Source: Eubacteriales Family XIII. Incertae Sedis bacterium
GTDB taxonomy: Bacteria > Bacillota > Clostridia > Peptostreptococcales > Anaerovoracaceae
DNA: 7,074 bases
Direction: 5' to 3'
NCBI GenBank assembly: GCA_031290715.1
Contig: JAITNA010000055.1
Coordinates: 1-7,074 of the forward strand
Positions 1-5,248 of the stretch are shown here, one piece after another. Position 1 is the first letter of the stretch, and every line of letters begins with the position of its first letter. A program made the position numbers and the translations under genes. The notes under the pieces were generated by a model. That model searched no databases. It saw only the letters and a list, made by a program, of their open reading frames with translations, and was not told the origin of the DNA.

Positions 1-173
1 TGTTCCATTATGATTCTGCCTCCAAATCCATTTTCTCACAAAAAAACAACACACTGTGTCGTCAACCGGTCTTACATGTGAACCACAGCACGTTGCAATG
101 TAATAATAACACCTTCGCATCTCTGCGCGTAAGCGTTTTTTGCACGGGAGAAATGCAATATGAAAATTTATCA
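1..173. other. Non-coding left end
   Basis: No gene is supportable here. The open frames that cross this stretch run on into the tmRNA gene, lack a ribosome binding site and have compositions typical of chance frames. Short self-complementary pieces are present, such as TGTG/CACA near 78-88, and a short GC-rich inverted segment followed by a T-run lies near 117-140. None is strong enough to call a terminator. The gene to the left, if any, lies outside the window. Confidence 0.5.
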
Positions 174-202
174 GGAACTATTTGTGTTTTTTGTGGTATA
201 AT
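174..202 (+). promoter_or_regulatory. Predicted ssrA promoter (extended -10)
   Basis: A perfect TATAAT at 197-202 is preceded by TG one base upstream (TGGTATAAT), the extended -10 pattern of the main vegetative sigma factor. The hexamer at the usual -35 distance (174-179, GGAACT) is a poor match to TTGACA, so recognition would rest on the extended -10. Transcription would start near 209, leaving a leader of roughly 28 bases before the mature tmRNA 5' end. RNase P is known to remove such leaders in this family. Confidence 0.75.
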
Positions 203-236
203 AAACGCGAGGATTGGTTTACCTGTTTTGGTTCCC

Positions 237-596
237 GGGGATGTAAAGGTCTCGACGGGGGTGATGAAGCGGGACAAGCGAGCCGTAGTCGCCGAGTCTA
301 CGTTAAAAGCGGCACAACGTTTTATTAAACGGCAAAGAAAAAACCAATCTCGCCTTCGCAGCTTAGTCTGCGCGCGACGTCGGCCCGAGTTCACCTGCAG
401 GTTCGGATCCCGGCGCCAATTATGCAGGAAAACCCTATGTGATTTCTCGGTAGCATAGGGGACCCACGAGATAGCCGATCCTGCGCCGCGCCTGTGATGC
501 GCGGGTGAGGCGAAATAAACTATCGCAGGATGCGCTCGGAGAAAATCCCGACGGAAACGCTTTCGGACGTGGGTTCAATTCCCACCATCTCCACCA
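237..596 (+). ncRNA. ssrA: Transfer-messenger RNA (tmRNA, 10Sa RNA)
   Basis: With SmpB, tmRNA rescues ribosomes stalled on mRNAs lacking a stop codon: it charges with alanine, enters the A site and supplies a short frame encoding a degradation tag. The 5' end GGGGATG (237-243) pairs with CATCTCC (586-592), including one G-U pair, to form the acceptor stem. A593 is the discriminator and CCA is encoded at 594-596. The T-arm is GTGGG (569-573), loop TTCAATT (574-580), CCCAC (581-585). The family hallmark GTCTCGACGGGGG follows the 5' strand. Downstream of the tag, CCCTATG/CATAGGG (433-439/454-460) and ATCCTGCG/CGCAGGAT (478-485/524-531) are helices expected of the pseudoknot region and the long tRNA-like-domain stem. 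At about 360 nt it has the normal length for a one-piece, non-permuted tmRNA. The 3' end overlaps the convergent gene 964-575. Confidence 0.97.
331..366 (+). CDS. tmRNA-encoded proteolysis tag frame
   Basis: This is the internal mRNA-like frame of ssrA. Reading back from the TAG stop at 364-366 gives GKEKTNLAFAA, with GGC at 331 as the proposed resume codon, 95 nt from the mature 5' end. With the alanine from charged tmRNA, the tag would be A-GKEKTNLAFAA. The resume codon sits where the family expects it, just after a TTAAAC segment. A GGC (Gly) resume codon followed by Lys matches the Bacillus subtilis tag, which begins AGK. The last residues, hydrophobic then Ala-Ala, are the part read by ClpXP and related proteases. 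The C-terminus is certain. The exact resume codon is inferred from position and from the Bacillus parallel. Confidence 0.85.
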   Translation, partial: GKEKTNLAFAA

Positions 597-964
597 ATTT
601 GACTGTCCATATGGGATTTGAGAGGCTCTTTGCTTTTCAAATCCCCGGACTTGTTGATTTCCGTTCCGGGGCGCATAGGCAATCTTTCCGGGACGGGCAG
701 CCCGGCCATTTCAAGAATGTTGAACCATGTATGGAAACGATTTTTGAGCCGGCCCACGATTTCCTTATCCATGTCAGCCCTATGCGGATTGCGTCCGAGT
801 TCCTCCGATTTTTGCACGACAAGTGCGAGAAGCTCCTTGTCTGTTTCAGAAAAAGGCGTCCCCGGCCGCCAAAACTTCGGCGCCGGCTGGCTCATGTGCT
901 TTTTCTTTTTTTTCTTCTTTTCCTTTCTGATTTTTTTTTCGTTCTCGTGTTGGGTACTCCCCAT
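575..964 (-). CDS. Small basic protein with HNR-like repeat segment
   Basis: This is a 129-residue protein of unknown function. Residues about 41-89 (from TDKELLAL through ELGRNP to FHTWFNILEMAGLP) match the pattern of the 'homing endonuclease associated repeat' family: LGR-P followed by a basic helix, an aromatic/Trp position and a final AGL. That short helical unit is known from HNH and other DNA-linked proteins and from stand-alone proteins in Bacillota. No nuclease motif is visible. The N-terminus (residues 9-23) is almost all Lys/Arg/Glu, with a run of eight Lys encoded by poly-A tracts. The start at 964 is chosen because GGGAGG lies 9 bases upstream; an ATG eight codons further up lacks such a site, and Met24 is an alternative. 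It follows the FIST gene by 40 bases, so is probably co-transcribed. The TGA stop lies in the T-arm of the convergent ssrA. DNA binding is inferred, not shown. Confidence 0.72.
   Translation of the reverse strand: MGSTQHENEKKIRKEKKKKKKKHMSQPAPKFWRPGTPFSETDKELLALVVQKSEELGRNPHRADMDKEIVGRLKNRFHTWFNILEMAGLPVPERLPMRPGTEINKSGDLKSKEPLKSHMDSQIGGDGGN
613..645 (+). terminator. 14-bp stem-loop downstream of ssrA, possible terminator
   Basis: GGGATTTGAGAGGC (613-626) pairs along its full length with GCTTTTCAAATCCC (632-645) around a 5-base TCTTT loop. It starts 16 bases after the tmRNA CCA. Two of the pairs are G-T, which hold in RNA only if the + strand is transcribed; on the - strand they would be A-C mismatches. 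This suggests it works for ssrA. No run of T follows, so it is not a textbook intrinsic terminator. It could instead be a 3'-end barrier. It lies inside the coding region of the opposing small gene. Confidence 0.5.
906..939 (-). repeat. Poly-A tracts (A8 and A9) inside the small basic gene
   Basis: On the coding (-) strand an A9 run (931-939) and an A8 run (906-913) lie 17 bases apart, joined by an A/G-only stretch apart from short interruptions. They encode the Lys-rich N-terminus. Runs of nine or more A are known sites for RNA polymerase slippage and for replication slippage. In this assembly the frame is intact through both. Confidence 0.7.
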
Positions 965-973
965 AAAAAAATA

Positions 974-980
974 CCTCCCT
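974..980 (-). promoter_or_regulatory. Strong SD site fixing the start of the small basic gene
   Basis: AGGGAGG on the - strand (974-980) lies 9 bases before the ATG at 964-962. It is the best SD match near this gene and selects that Met over the in-frame ATG at 988-986. It lies in the 40-base gap after the FIST stop codon. Confidence 0.7.
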
Positions 981-1004
981 CGGTTCAAGCGAAAACCAAA
1001 CCAA

Positions 1005-2159
1005 CTACAAAATGCAAACCGTCAGCGATGCGTTTTGCGGGCGGTTGACGACCCGGCCGTCCTCGAGCCACTGCGGGAAAATCTCCCCGCCGCTGCAGCT
1101 GCCTTGGAAAGACGAGCGGAGGATCGTCGCTTGCAGCAGCCGCAGTTCCGCAAGGGTATCCGCGCCGAGCGCCCAACCGCGCGCCGCGCAGGAATACAGG
1201 AGTATCCCCCGGCCCTGCGCTTCCCGCTCCGCCAGTTCGGCGACCTCGCCGGCAGACCGCATGACCTCGTCAAAGCTCATATTCACAAACGAAATCTTTC
1301 CTCCGACCGGGATGTTGCCGCAAAGAATCGCGCCGCCGTTCCCGTCGCCCGACAAACAGCTTCGGATGATTCGTTCCCCGCTTGGCATATCGACGACAAA
1401 AGGCATTGTTACGAGATTGGCCAATCCGCCCGGCTGCGCAAGGCCCGCGTTGACCAAGAATTGTTCCGCCGGAATGCCGTCGATCTCCGCCAAAATATTC
1501 TTGAAAGAAGCGGTCGCCGTTCCCGTCGGCGCAAGCAGGTTTTCATCATAAATTACACTGGAGATAAAAGTCGGGACAAGGTTTCCCGTGATCGCGACCA
1601 ATACGAGCGACGACGTATACGCCTTCCCGTTATAGAGCGTATAACAGCGGCTGTAGTCCGCTTCGTTCGATATGGGCAGCGTCCCGAACACAGGCGCCTG
1701 ATATTCCGTCAGCTCATTGAGCTGATTGACAAATTCGTCGCCGCCGATCGTCGCCATGAACGGCACGAAGGACAGAAGCAGTTTCGGACTTTCCCGCAAA
1801 GGCGCAATCAGCCGCCCGTAAAGCCCGGAAACCGCGGCGGGCATATCGTCGCCGACCGCCGCCGACATCCCGGTATGAAATTCCGCGTCGTCGCTTGTGA
1901 ACACCGTCAGCGAAAGTCCGCTCGTCGTGATCTGATGGTTCACGCCTTGCGTCGTCGTCGTAGACCCCACGATCTCAAAAGGCATCACATCGCAGATGGC
2001 TTCGACGAAACCATTATCCACAAAATCGGCGTTACAGTGCAGGATTCCAAACGAATGAGAAAGCAGCCCGCCCTCCAAATCCAAGGTCTGCTGCACCTCC
2101 CCAATCGCCATATACACATCGTAAAGCTCCTCCGTATACCCGCTCAACATCCGAATCAT
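1005..2159 (-). CDS. FIST-domain (FIST_N + FIST_C) sensor protein
   Basis: This is a 384-residue cytosolic protein with no signal peptide or membrane segment. Residues about 30-220 match the FIST N-terminal domain: SHSFGILHCNADF near 34-46, then EIVGSTTTTQGV near 62-73. Residues about 225-365 match FIST_C: CLSGDGNGGAILCGNIPVGG (268-287), then LLYSCAARGWALG (320-332) and SFQGSCSGGEIFP (350-362). FIST proteins are thought to bind small ligands, possibly amino acids, and often sit beside or within signalling proteins. No kinase, GGDEF or methyl-accepting domain is fused here and none lies nearby, so output would need a partner encoded elsewhere. Conserved Cys residues (268, 280, 323, 355) are typical of the C-terminal domain. 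The start at 2159 has AAGGGA 6 bases upstream; Met4 is an alternative. The gene lies 40 bases after tcdA and 40 bases before the small basic gene. The ligand is unknown. Confidence 0.9.
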   Translation of the reverse strand: MIRMLSGYTEELYDVYMAIGEVQQTLDLEGGLLSHSFGILHCNADFVDNGFVEAICDVMPFEIVGSTTTTQGVNHQITTSGLSLTVFTSDDAEFHTGMSAAVGDDMPAAVSGLYGRLIAPLRESPKLLLSFVPFMATIGGDEFVNQLNELTEYQAPVFGTLPISNEADYSRCYTLYNGKAYTSSLVLVAITGNLVPTFISSVIYDENLLAPTGTATASFKNILAEIDGIPAEQFLVNAGLAQPGGLANLVTMPFVVDMPSGERIIRSCLSGDGNGGAILCGNIPVGGKISFVNMSFDEVMRSAGEVAELAEREAQGRGILLYSCAARGWALGADTLAELRLLQATILRSSFQGSCSGGEIFPQWLEDGRVVNRPQNASLTVCIL

Positions 2160-2199
2160 CTCTTTTCCCTTCCCTTTCCATGCTGCTCTTTACAATAGC

Positions 2200-2982
2200 T
2201 TACTCCCTCTCCACCATCCCCTCTCCTCCGTTTTGAATCAAATCCTTGATCACTTCCCCTGCCAAAATAAGGCCGGCCGCAGCGGGCACAAACGCGTTGC
2301 TCGCGGGAATCTGCCTGCGGATCGTGCAATAACGCGCCGTACCGGGCGGGCAGACACAACCCGTGCGGCAGCTGATTTCGTCGTCCTCGATCGGCGTCAG
2401 GGGCGCTTCCTTTGAATAGACCACCTTGACGTCCTTCACGCCGCGCGCCCGAAGCTCCTTGCGCATGACCTTGGCCAAGGGGTCCATCTCCGTCTTGTGG
2501 ATGTCCGTCACGACGAAAGCCGCCGCGTCAAGCTTGTTGGCGGCGCCCATCGCGCAGATCACGGGTACGCCCGCCGCTTTCGCGCGGACGATCAACTCGA
2601 TCTTGCCGGTCACCGTATCGATCGCGTCGACCACATAGTCGTATCGCGAGAGATCGACCGTGTCCGCCGTGTCCGGCATATAGAACATCTTGAACGCGCC
2701 GACCTTGCAGCCGGGATTGATGTCAAGCACGCGCTCTTTCGTTACATCGACCTTGTAGCGGCCCACCGTGCTGTGCGTCGCGATGATCTGCCGGTTGAGA
2801 TTGGTCAGGCATATTTTGTCGTCGTCAAAGAGGTCGATCGCCCCGATACCCGACCGCACGAGGGCTTCCACGCAATAGCCGCCCACACCGCCCACGCCGA
2901 ACACGGCGACCGCGGCGGCAAAGAGCTTTTGCATATTTTCGCGCCCCAGTTGCAGGGATGTCCGCGCAAATTGGTCAAGCAC
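2200..2982 (-). CDS. tcdA: tRNA threonylcarbamoyladenosine dehydratase (TcdA/CsdL family)
   Basis: This is an E1-like (ThiF/MoeB/HesA) enzyme of 260 residues. Family members use ATP to cyclise t6A at tRNA position 37 (ct6A), which improves decoding of ANN codons. Visible features are the N-terminal LDQFARTSLQLG, the nucleotide-binding loop GVGGVGGY (29-36), DLFDDDKICLTNLNRQ (50-65) with the E1-family Asn-Arg-Gln, DAIDTVTGK (119-127), and Cys 205, 209, 211 and 219 in the region where catalytic or metal Cys occur. The C-terminus (NAFVPAAAGLILAGEVIKDL) is typical of the subgroup. Translation begins at GTG: an in-frame TGA lies two codons upstream, so no longer version is possible, and later Mets would cut off the conserved N-terminus. 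The SD is poor. Related E1-like proteins are hard to tell apart by eye, but the length and both termini fit TcdA best. Confidence 0.93.
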   Translation of the reverse strand: MLDQFARTSLQLGRENMQKLFAAAVAVFGVGGVGGYCVEALVRSGIGAIDLFDDDKICLTNLNRQIIATHSTVGRYKVDVTKERVLDINPGCKVGAFKMFYMPDTADTVDLSRYDYVVDAIDTVTGKIELIVRAKAAGVPVICAMGAANKLDAAAFVVTDIHKTEMDPLAKVMRKELRARGVKDVKVVYSKEAPLTPIEDDEISCRTGCVCPPGTARYCTIRRQIPASNAFVPAAAGLILAGEVIKDLIQNGGEGMVERE

Positions 2983-2983
2983 C

Positions 2984-3058
2984 CGTATTCACACCGCCCT
3001 CATACCGCATTATTTCACACCGCCCGCACATCGCATTATTTCAAACCGTCCGCACATC
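2984..3058. repeat. Degenerate 26-bp tandem repeat between smpB and tcdA
   Basis: Two near-identical 26-base units lie at 3007-3032 and 3033-3058, differing at only two positions (CACACCGCCC versus CAAACCGTCC). A third, more diverged copy with a length change precedes them at about 2984-3006 (TTCACACCGCCCTCATACC). On the - strand each full unit contains TGTGAAATAAT or a one-base variant, which resembles an extended -10 element. The repeats fill most of the 109-base gap upstream of tcdA. The rest (3059-3091) is AT-rich with repeated TAATGT-like words. Confidence 0.75.
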
Positions 3059-3091
3059 GCCCTCACATTACAATACATTACATTAATAACA

Positions 3092-3553
3092 TTATTTCAG
3101 TTTCGTTCGTTGTATGCGCCGCTCGGCATCGCGTTTCGCGAGCGTATCGCGCTTGTCGTAGAGCTTCTTCCCGCGCGCGACGGCAATCTCCATCTTCGCA
3201 AGCCCCCGGTCGTTCAGGTAGATACGCAGCGGCACGATCGTCAGCCCCTCCCGCTTGACCTCCGCAATGAGTTTGCGGATTTCCTTTTTGTGTACGAGAA
3301 GCTTGCGCGGGCGCAGCGGGTCTACATTGAAGCGGTTGCCGTAGTCGTAAGGTTTGATGTTCATGCCGAGGATGAAAAGCTCCCCGCCGATGACGCGGGC
3401 ATAGCTCTCCGCAAGGCTGACCTTACCCTGCCGCAGCGACTTGATCTCCGTACCCGTGAGCACGAGCCCCGCTTCGATCGTTTCCTCTATGAAATAATCA
3501 TGCCGCGCCGACCGATTGACGGCCAGCATCTTCCGGCTCGGGTTTTTTTTCAT
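3092..3553 (-). CDS. smpB: SsrA-binding protein SmpB
   Basis: SmpB binds the tRNA-like domain of tmRNA and delivers it to stalled ribosomes; its basic C-terminal tail reads the empty mRNA channel. The 153-residue protein has the full family layout: NRSARHDYFIEETIEAGLVL (13-32), GTEIKSLRQGKVSL (34-47), NRFNVDPLRPRKLLVHKKEI (73-92), LTIVPLRIYLNDRGLAK (104-120), and the tail KKLYDKRDTLAKRDAERR (129-146). Residue 77 is Val, where many homologues have His in this loop. The start is 6 bases after the lepB stop with little SD, so translation is probably coupled to lepB; the length fits this start. Its RNA partner, ssrA, lies about 2.5 kb away on the opposite strand. Confidence 0.98.
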   Translation of the reverse strand: MKKNPSRKMLAVNRSARHDYFIEETIEAGLVLTGTEIKSLRQGKVSLAESYARVIGGELFILGMNIKPYDYGNRFNVDPLRPRKLLVHKKEIRKLIAEVKREGLTIVPLRIYLNDRGLAKMEIAVARGKKLYDKRDTLAKRDAERRIQRTKLK

Positions 3554-3559
3554 GCCCGG

Positions 3560-4252
3560 CTACCCGGCGGCCTCTGCGGTCCCGGTACCCCCCACAGCCC
3601 CTATGGTACTGAGCGGAAAGAGCCGGAAAAAGACCTTGCCGCGGATGTCGTCGGCCGGAATGCAGCCGATCCGCGGGTCCCTGCTGTCCAAACTCACGCG
3701 CCGATTGTCCCCCATGGCAAAGTAGGAATCCGCCGGAACGACGACGGGCGCCATCTCCCCCTCCGTGATCCCCTCTTTGGTATAGGGTTCGTCGAGCCGC
3801 GCGCCGTTTCTGTATACCGCGCCGTCCCTGACCTCGATCGTGTCGCCCGGCAGCCCGATGACGCGCTTGATCAGATTCTTTGTGCCGCCGTAATCGTCCG
3901 GAAGATTTGACCGGAACACAATGATGTCCCCGTGCTCGACCGCACCGAATACATAGGCCTGCTTCGCCAAAAATACATAATCCTGCGGGTGCAGCGTATC
4001 TTCCATCGAGTGCTCAAATACAATGGTAGGTTTGATGAATTGCAAAATAATAATAATAACAACGAACGCGATTGCGATATCGCGGAGCAGAAGCAGCATG
4101 CCCTTCCAGATTGAGGGCTTGTCCTCCAAAATCACATCTTCCTGCGCGGCATCGTCCTCGGCCCGCGTATCCCCCTCTTCAGAATCGGCGCTGCCCATGG
4201 CCCGCGGCCGCGGATCGGTCCAATTTTCTATTTTTTCAGTTTCAAACGACAT
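3560..4252 (-). CDS. lepB: Signal peptidase I (type I, S26 family)
   Basis: This is a membrane serine protease that removes signal peptides from Sec- and Tat-exported proteins. One membrane anchor spans about residues 50-73 (the LLLL...AFVVIIIILQF stretch). The catalytic Ser82 is in EHSMEDTL just outside the membrane, and the general base Lys129 is in NLIKRVIGLPGD. GDNRRVSLDSRDPRIGCIP (181-199) is the conserved box with the Ser-x-Asp-Ser-Arg core. At 230 residues with a single anchor it is the Gram-positive (SipS-like) form. The N-terminal cytosolic part, about 48 residues and rich in Asp/Glu, is longer than the short leader of many such enzymes. The start is well supported by GGAGGG 6 bases upstream (4259-4264). 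Its first 25 bases overlap the end of the pseudouridine synthase gene, and its stop is 6 bases before smpB, so the three are tightly coupled. Confidence 0.97.
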   Translation of the reverse strand: MSFETEKIENWTDPRPRAMGSADSEEGDTRAEDDAAQEDVILEDKPSIWKGMLLLLRDIAIAFVVIIIILQFIKPTIVFEHSMEDTLHPQDYVFLAKQAYVFGAVEHGDIIVFRSNLPDDYGGTKNLIKRVIGLPGDTIEVRDGAVYRNGARLDEPYTKEGITEGEMAPVVVPADSYFAMGDNRRVSLDSRDPRIGCIPADDIRGKVFFRLFPLSTIGAVGGTGTAEAAG

Positions 4253-5232
4253 CCGAGTCCCTCCGCGATCTGTACGAAGCCTGCCGGCGGGGCGGCTTCA
4301 AATCTCTTTCCGCCGAGGTAATCCAGACTGCCCCGTCCCGCCGCGATCTCAATCCGATAAGCGTGAAGCAGCTGTGTCGTCAATCCAAATCTTCGCGTCG
4401 CCAAATGGTTTGCCGCCGCGTCCCCGTACTTTCTGTCCCCGACGACAGGAAATCCCGCCTCGGCCAAATGCGCCCTGATCTGGTGCGTCCTCCCCGTGAT
4501 CAGCTTCGCTTCCGCCAACGTATATCCCTTGCCCGCGCTCAGCGGGCGCGCTTCCGTTTCCATCAAAATACCTTCGGCCGCGCCCTCCGGCAAGACCACC
4601 GTCACACCGCGCTCCCGATCCCGCGTCATGCGGTTTGTCAGGCAAAGCTTCTCTTTCATCGTACCTTTCACCACCGTCAAATAATATTTCCCCACGCTTT
4701 GCGCGCCGTTTTCGCCGTCCGCGCCGCGGATCATCGCCGTCATATCCCTGAGCGCGCTCAGGGTTTTCCCGAACATGACAAGACCCGTCGTGTTGCGGTC
4801 AAGCCGATTGGCCGGCGCGGGCGTGAAGGTTTGCGTGCGCCCCGGCGCGTAACTGCCGGTTTCAATCAAGTAGGCAATCACCTGATTGGCCAGCGTGTTT
4901 TTCTTTTCCTTGCCGTCCCCGTGCGTCAGCAGCCCAAAGGGTTTGTTCACCACGAGTATGGCCTCGTCCTCATAGATTATTTCAAACTGCTTCCTCGCCT
5001 TCATCCCCTCCCTTTGGGGAAGAAAACCCTCAACCTGTTCTTCGGGGAGATATATTTCAACCACATCGCCCACGGCCAGCAGGGTGTCCGCGCCGGCTCT
5101 CTTTCCGTTGACCTTCACATCCTTGCGAATGACCCGATAGATGAAAGAGAGGGGGGCGCTCCTCAAATATTTTTTCAGAAAGCGGTCGAGCCGGCGCCCT
5201 TGCTCATTCTCGCCGATTTCAACGCGAACCAT
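4228..5232 (-). CDS. RluA-family 23S rRNA pseudouridine synthase (RluC/RluD-like)
   Basis: This 334-residue enzyme converts uridines to pseudouridine, probably in 23S rRNA. An S4 RNA-binding domain covers residues about 12-62 (RLDRFLKKYL, then VIRKDVKVNGKR), followed by the catalytic domain. Motif I is EAILVVNKPFGLLTH (90-104). Motif II is ANRLDRNTTGLVMF (141-154), where Asp145 is the expected nucleophile; Asn142 replaces the His of the common HRLD motif, as in many clostridial homologues. GKYYLTVVKG (181-190) and ITGRTHQIRAHL (245-256) follow. The start is 16 bases after the fba stop. The AGGAG site overlaps that stop but is 13 bases from the ATG, a long spacing that suggests modest initiation or coupling. 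The 3' end overlaps lepB by 25 bases. Which uridine it modifies cannot be read from the sequence, so no symbol is given. Confidence 0.95.
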   Translation of the reverse strand: MVRVEIGENEQGRRLDRFLKKYLRSAPLSFIYRVIRKDVKVNGKRAGADTLLAVGDVVEIYLPEEQVEGFLPQREGMKARKQFEIIYEDEAILVVNKPFGLLTHGDGKEKKNTLANQVIAYLIETGSYAPGRTQTFTPAPANRLDRNTTGLVMFGKTLSALRDMTAMIRGADGENGAQSVGKYYLTVVKGTMKEKLCLTNRMTRDRERGVTVVLPEGAAEGILMETEARPLSAGKGYTLAEAKLITGRTHQIRAHLAEAGFPVVGDRKYGDAAANHLATRRFGLTTQLLHAYRIEIAAGRGSLDYLGGKRFEAAPPAGFVQIAEGLGCRLKLKK

Positions 5233-5248
5233 GCTATCCGGCGCACTC

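Noticed and set aside
62..458. Open frames on both strands over the tmRNA gene
   Set aside because: They run through the structured RNA, lack SD sites and have no family resemblance. The only translated frame here is the short tag.
237..596. Possible mobile-element attachment duplication at the ssrA 3' end
   Set aside because: I looked for a second copy of the GTGGGTTCAATTCCCACC segment in the window and saw none, and there is no integrase. The other half of an element could lie outside the window.
618..2198. Long + strand open frame (526 codons) opposite the FIST and small basic genes
   Set aside because: Its translation is an Arg/His-rich, low-information sequence with no recognisable family, as expected for the antisense frame of GC-rich genes. 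The - strand frames carry clear FIST and HNR-like signatures and SD sites.
2984..3058. CRISPR array
   Set aside because: The units adjoin each other directly with no unique spacers, and there are too few copies.
2497..3910. + strand frames opposite tcdA, smpB and lepB
   Set aside because: They lie wholly antisense to genes with unmistakable catalytic or family motifs and look like chance GC-rich frames.
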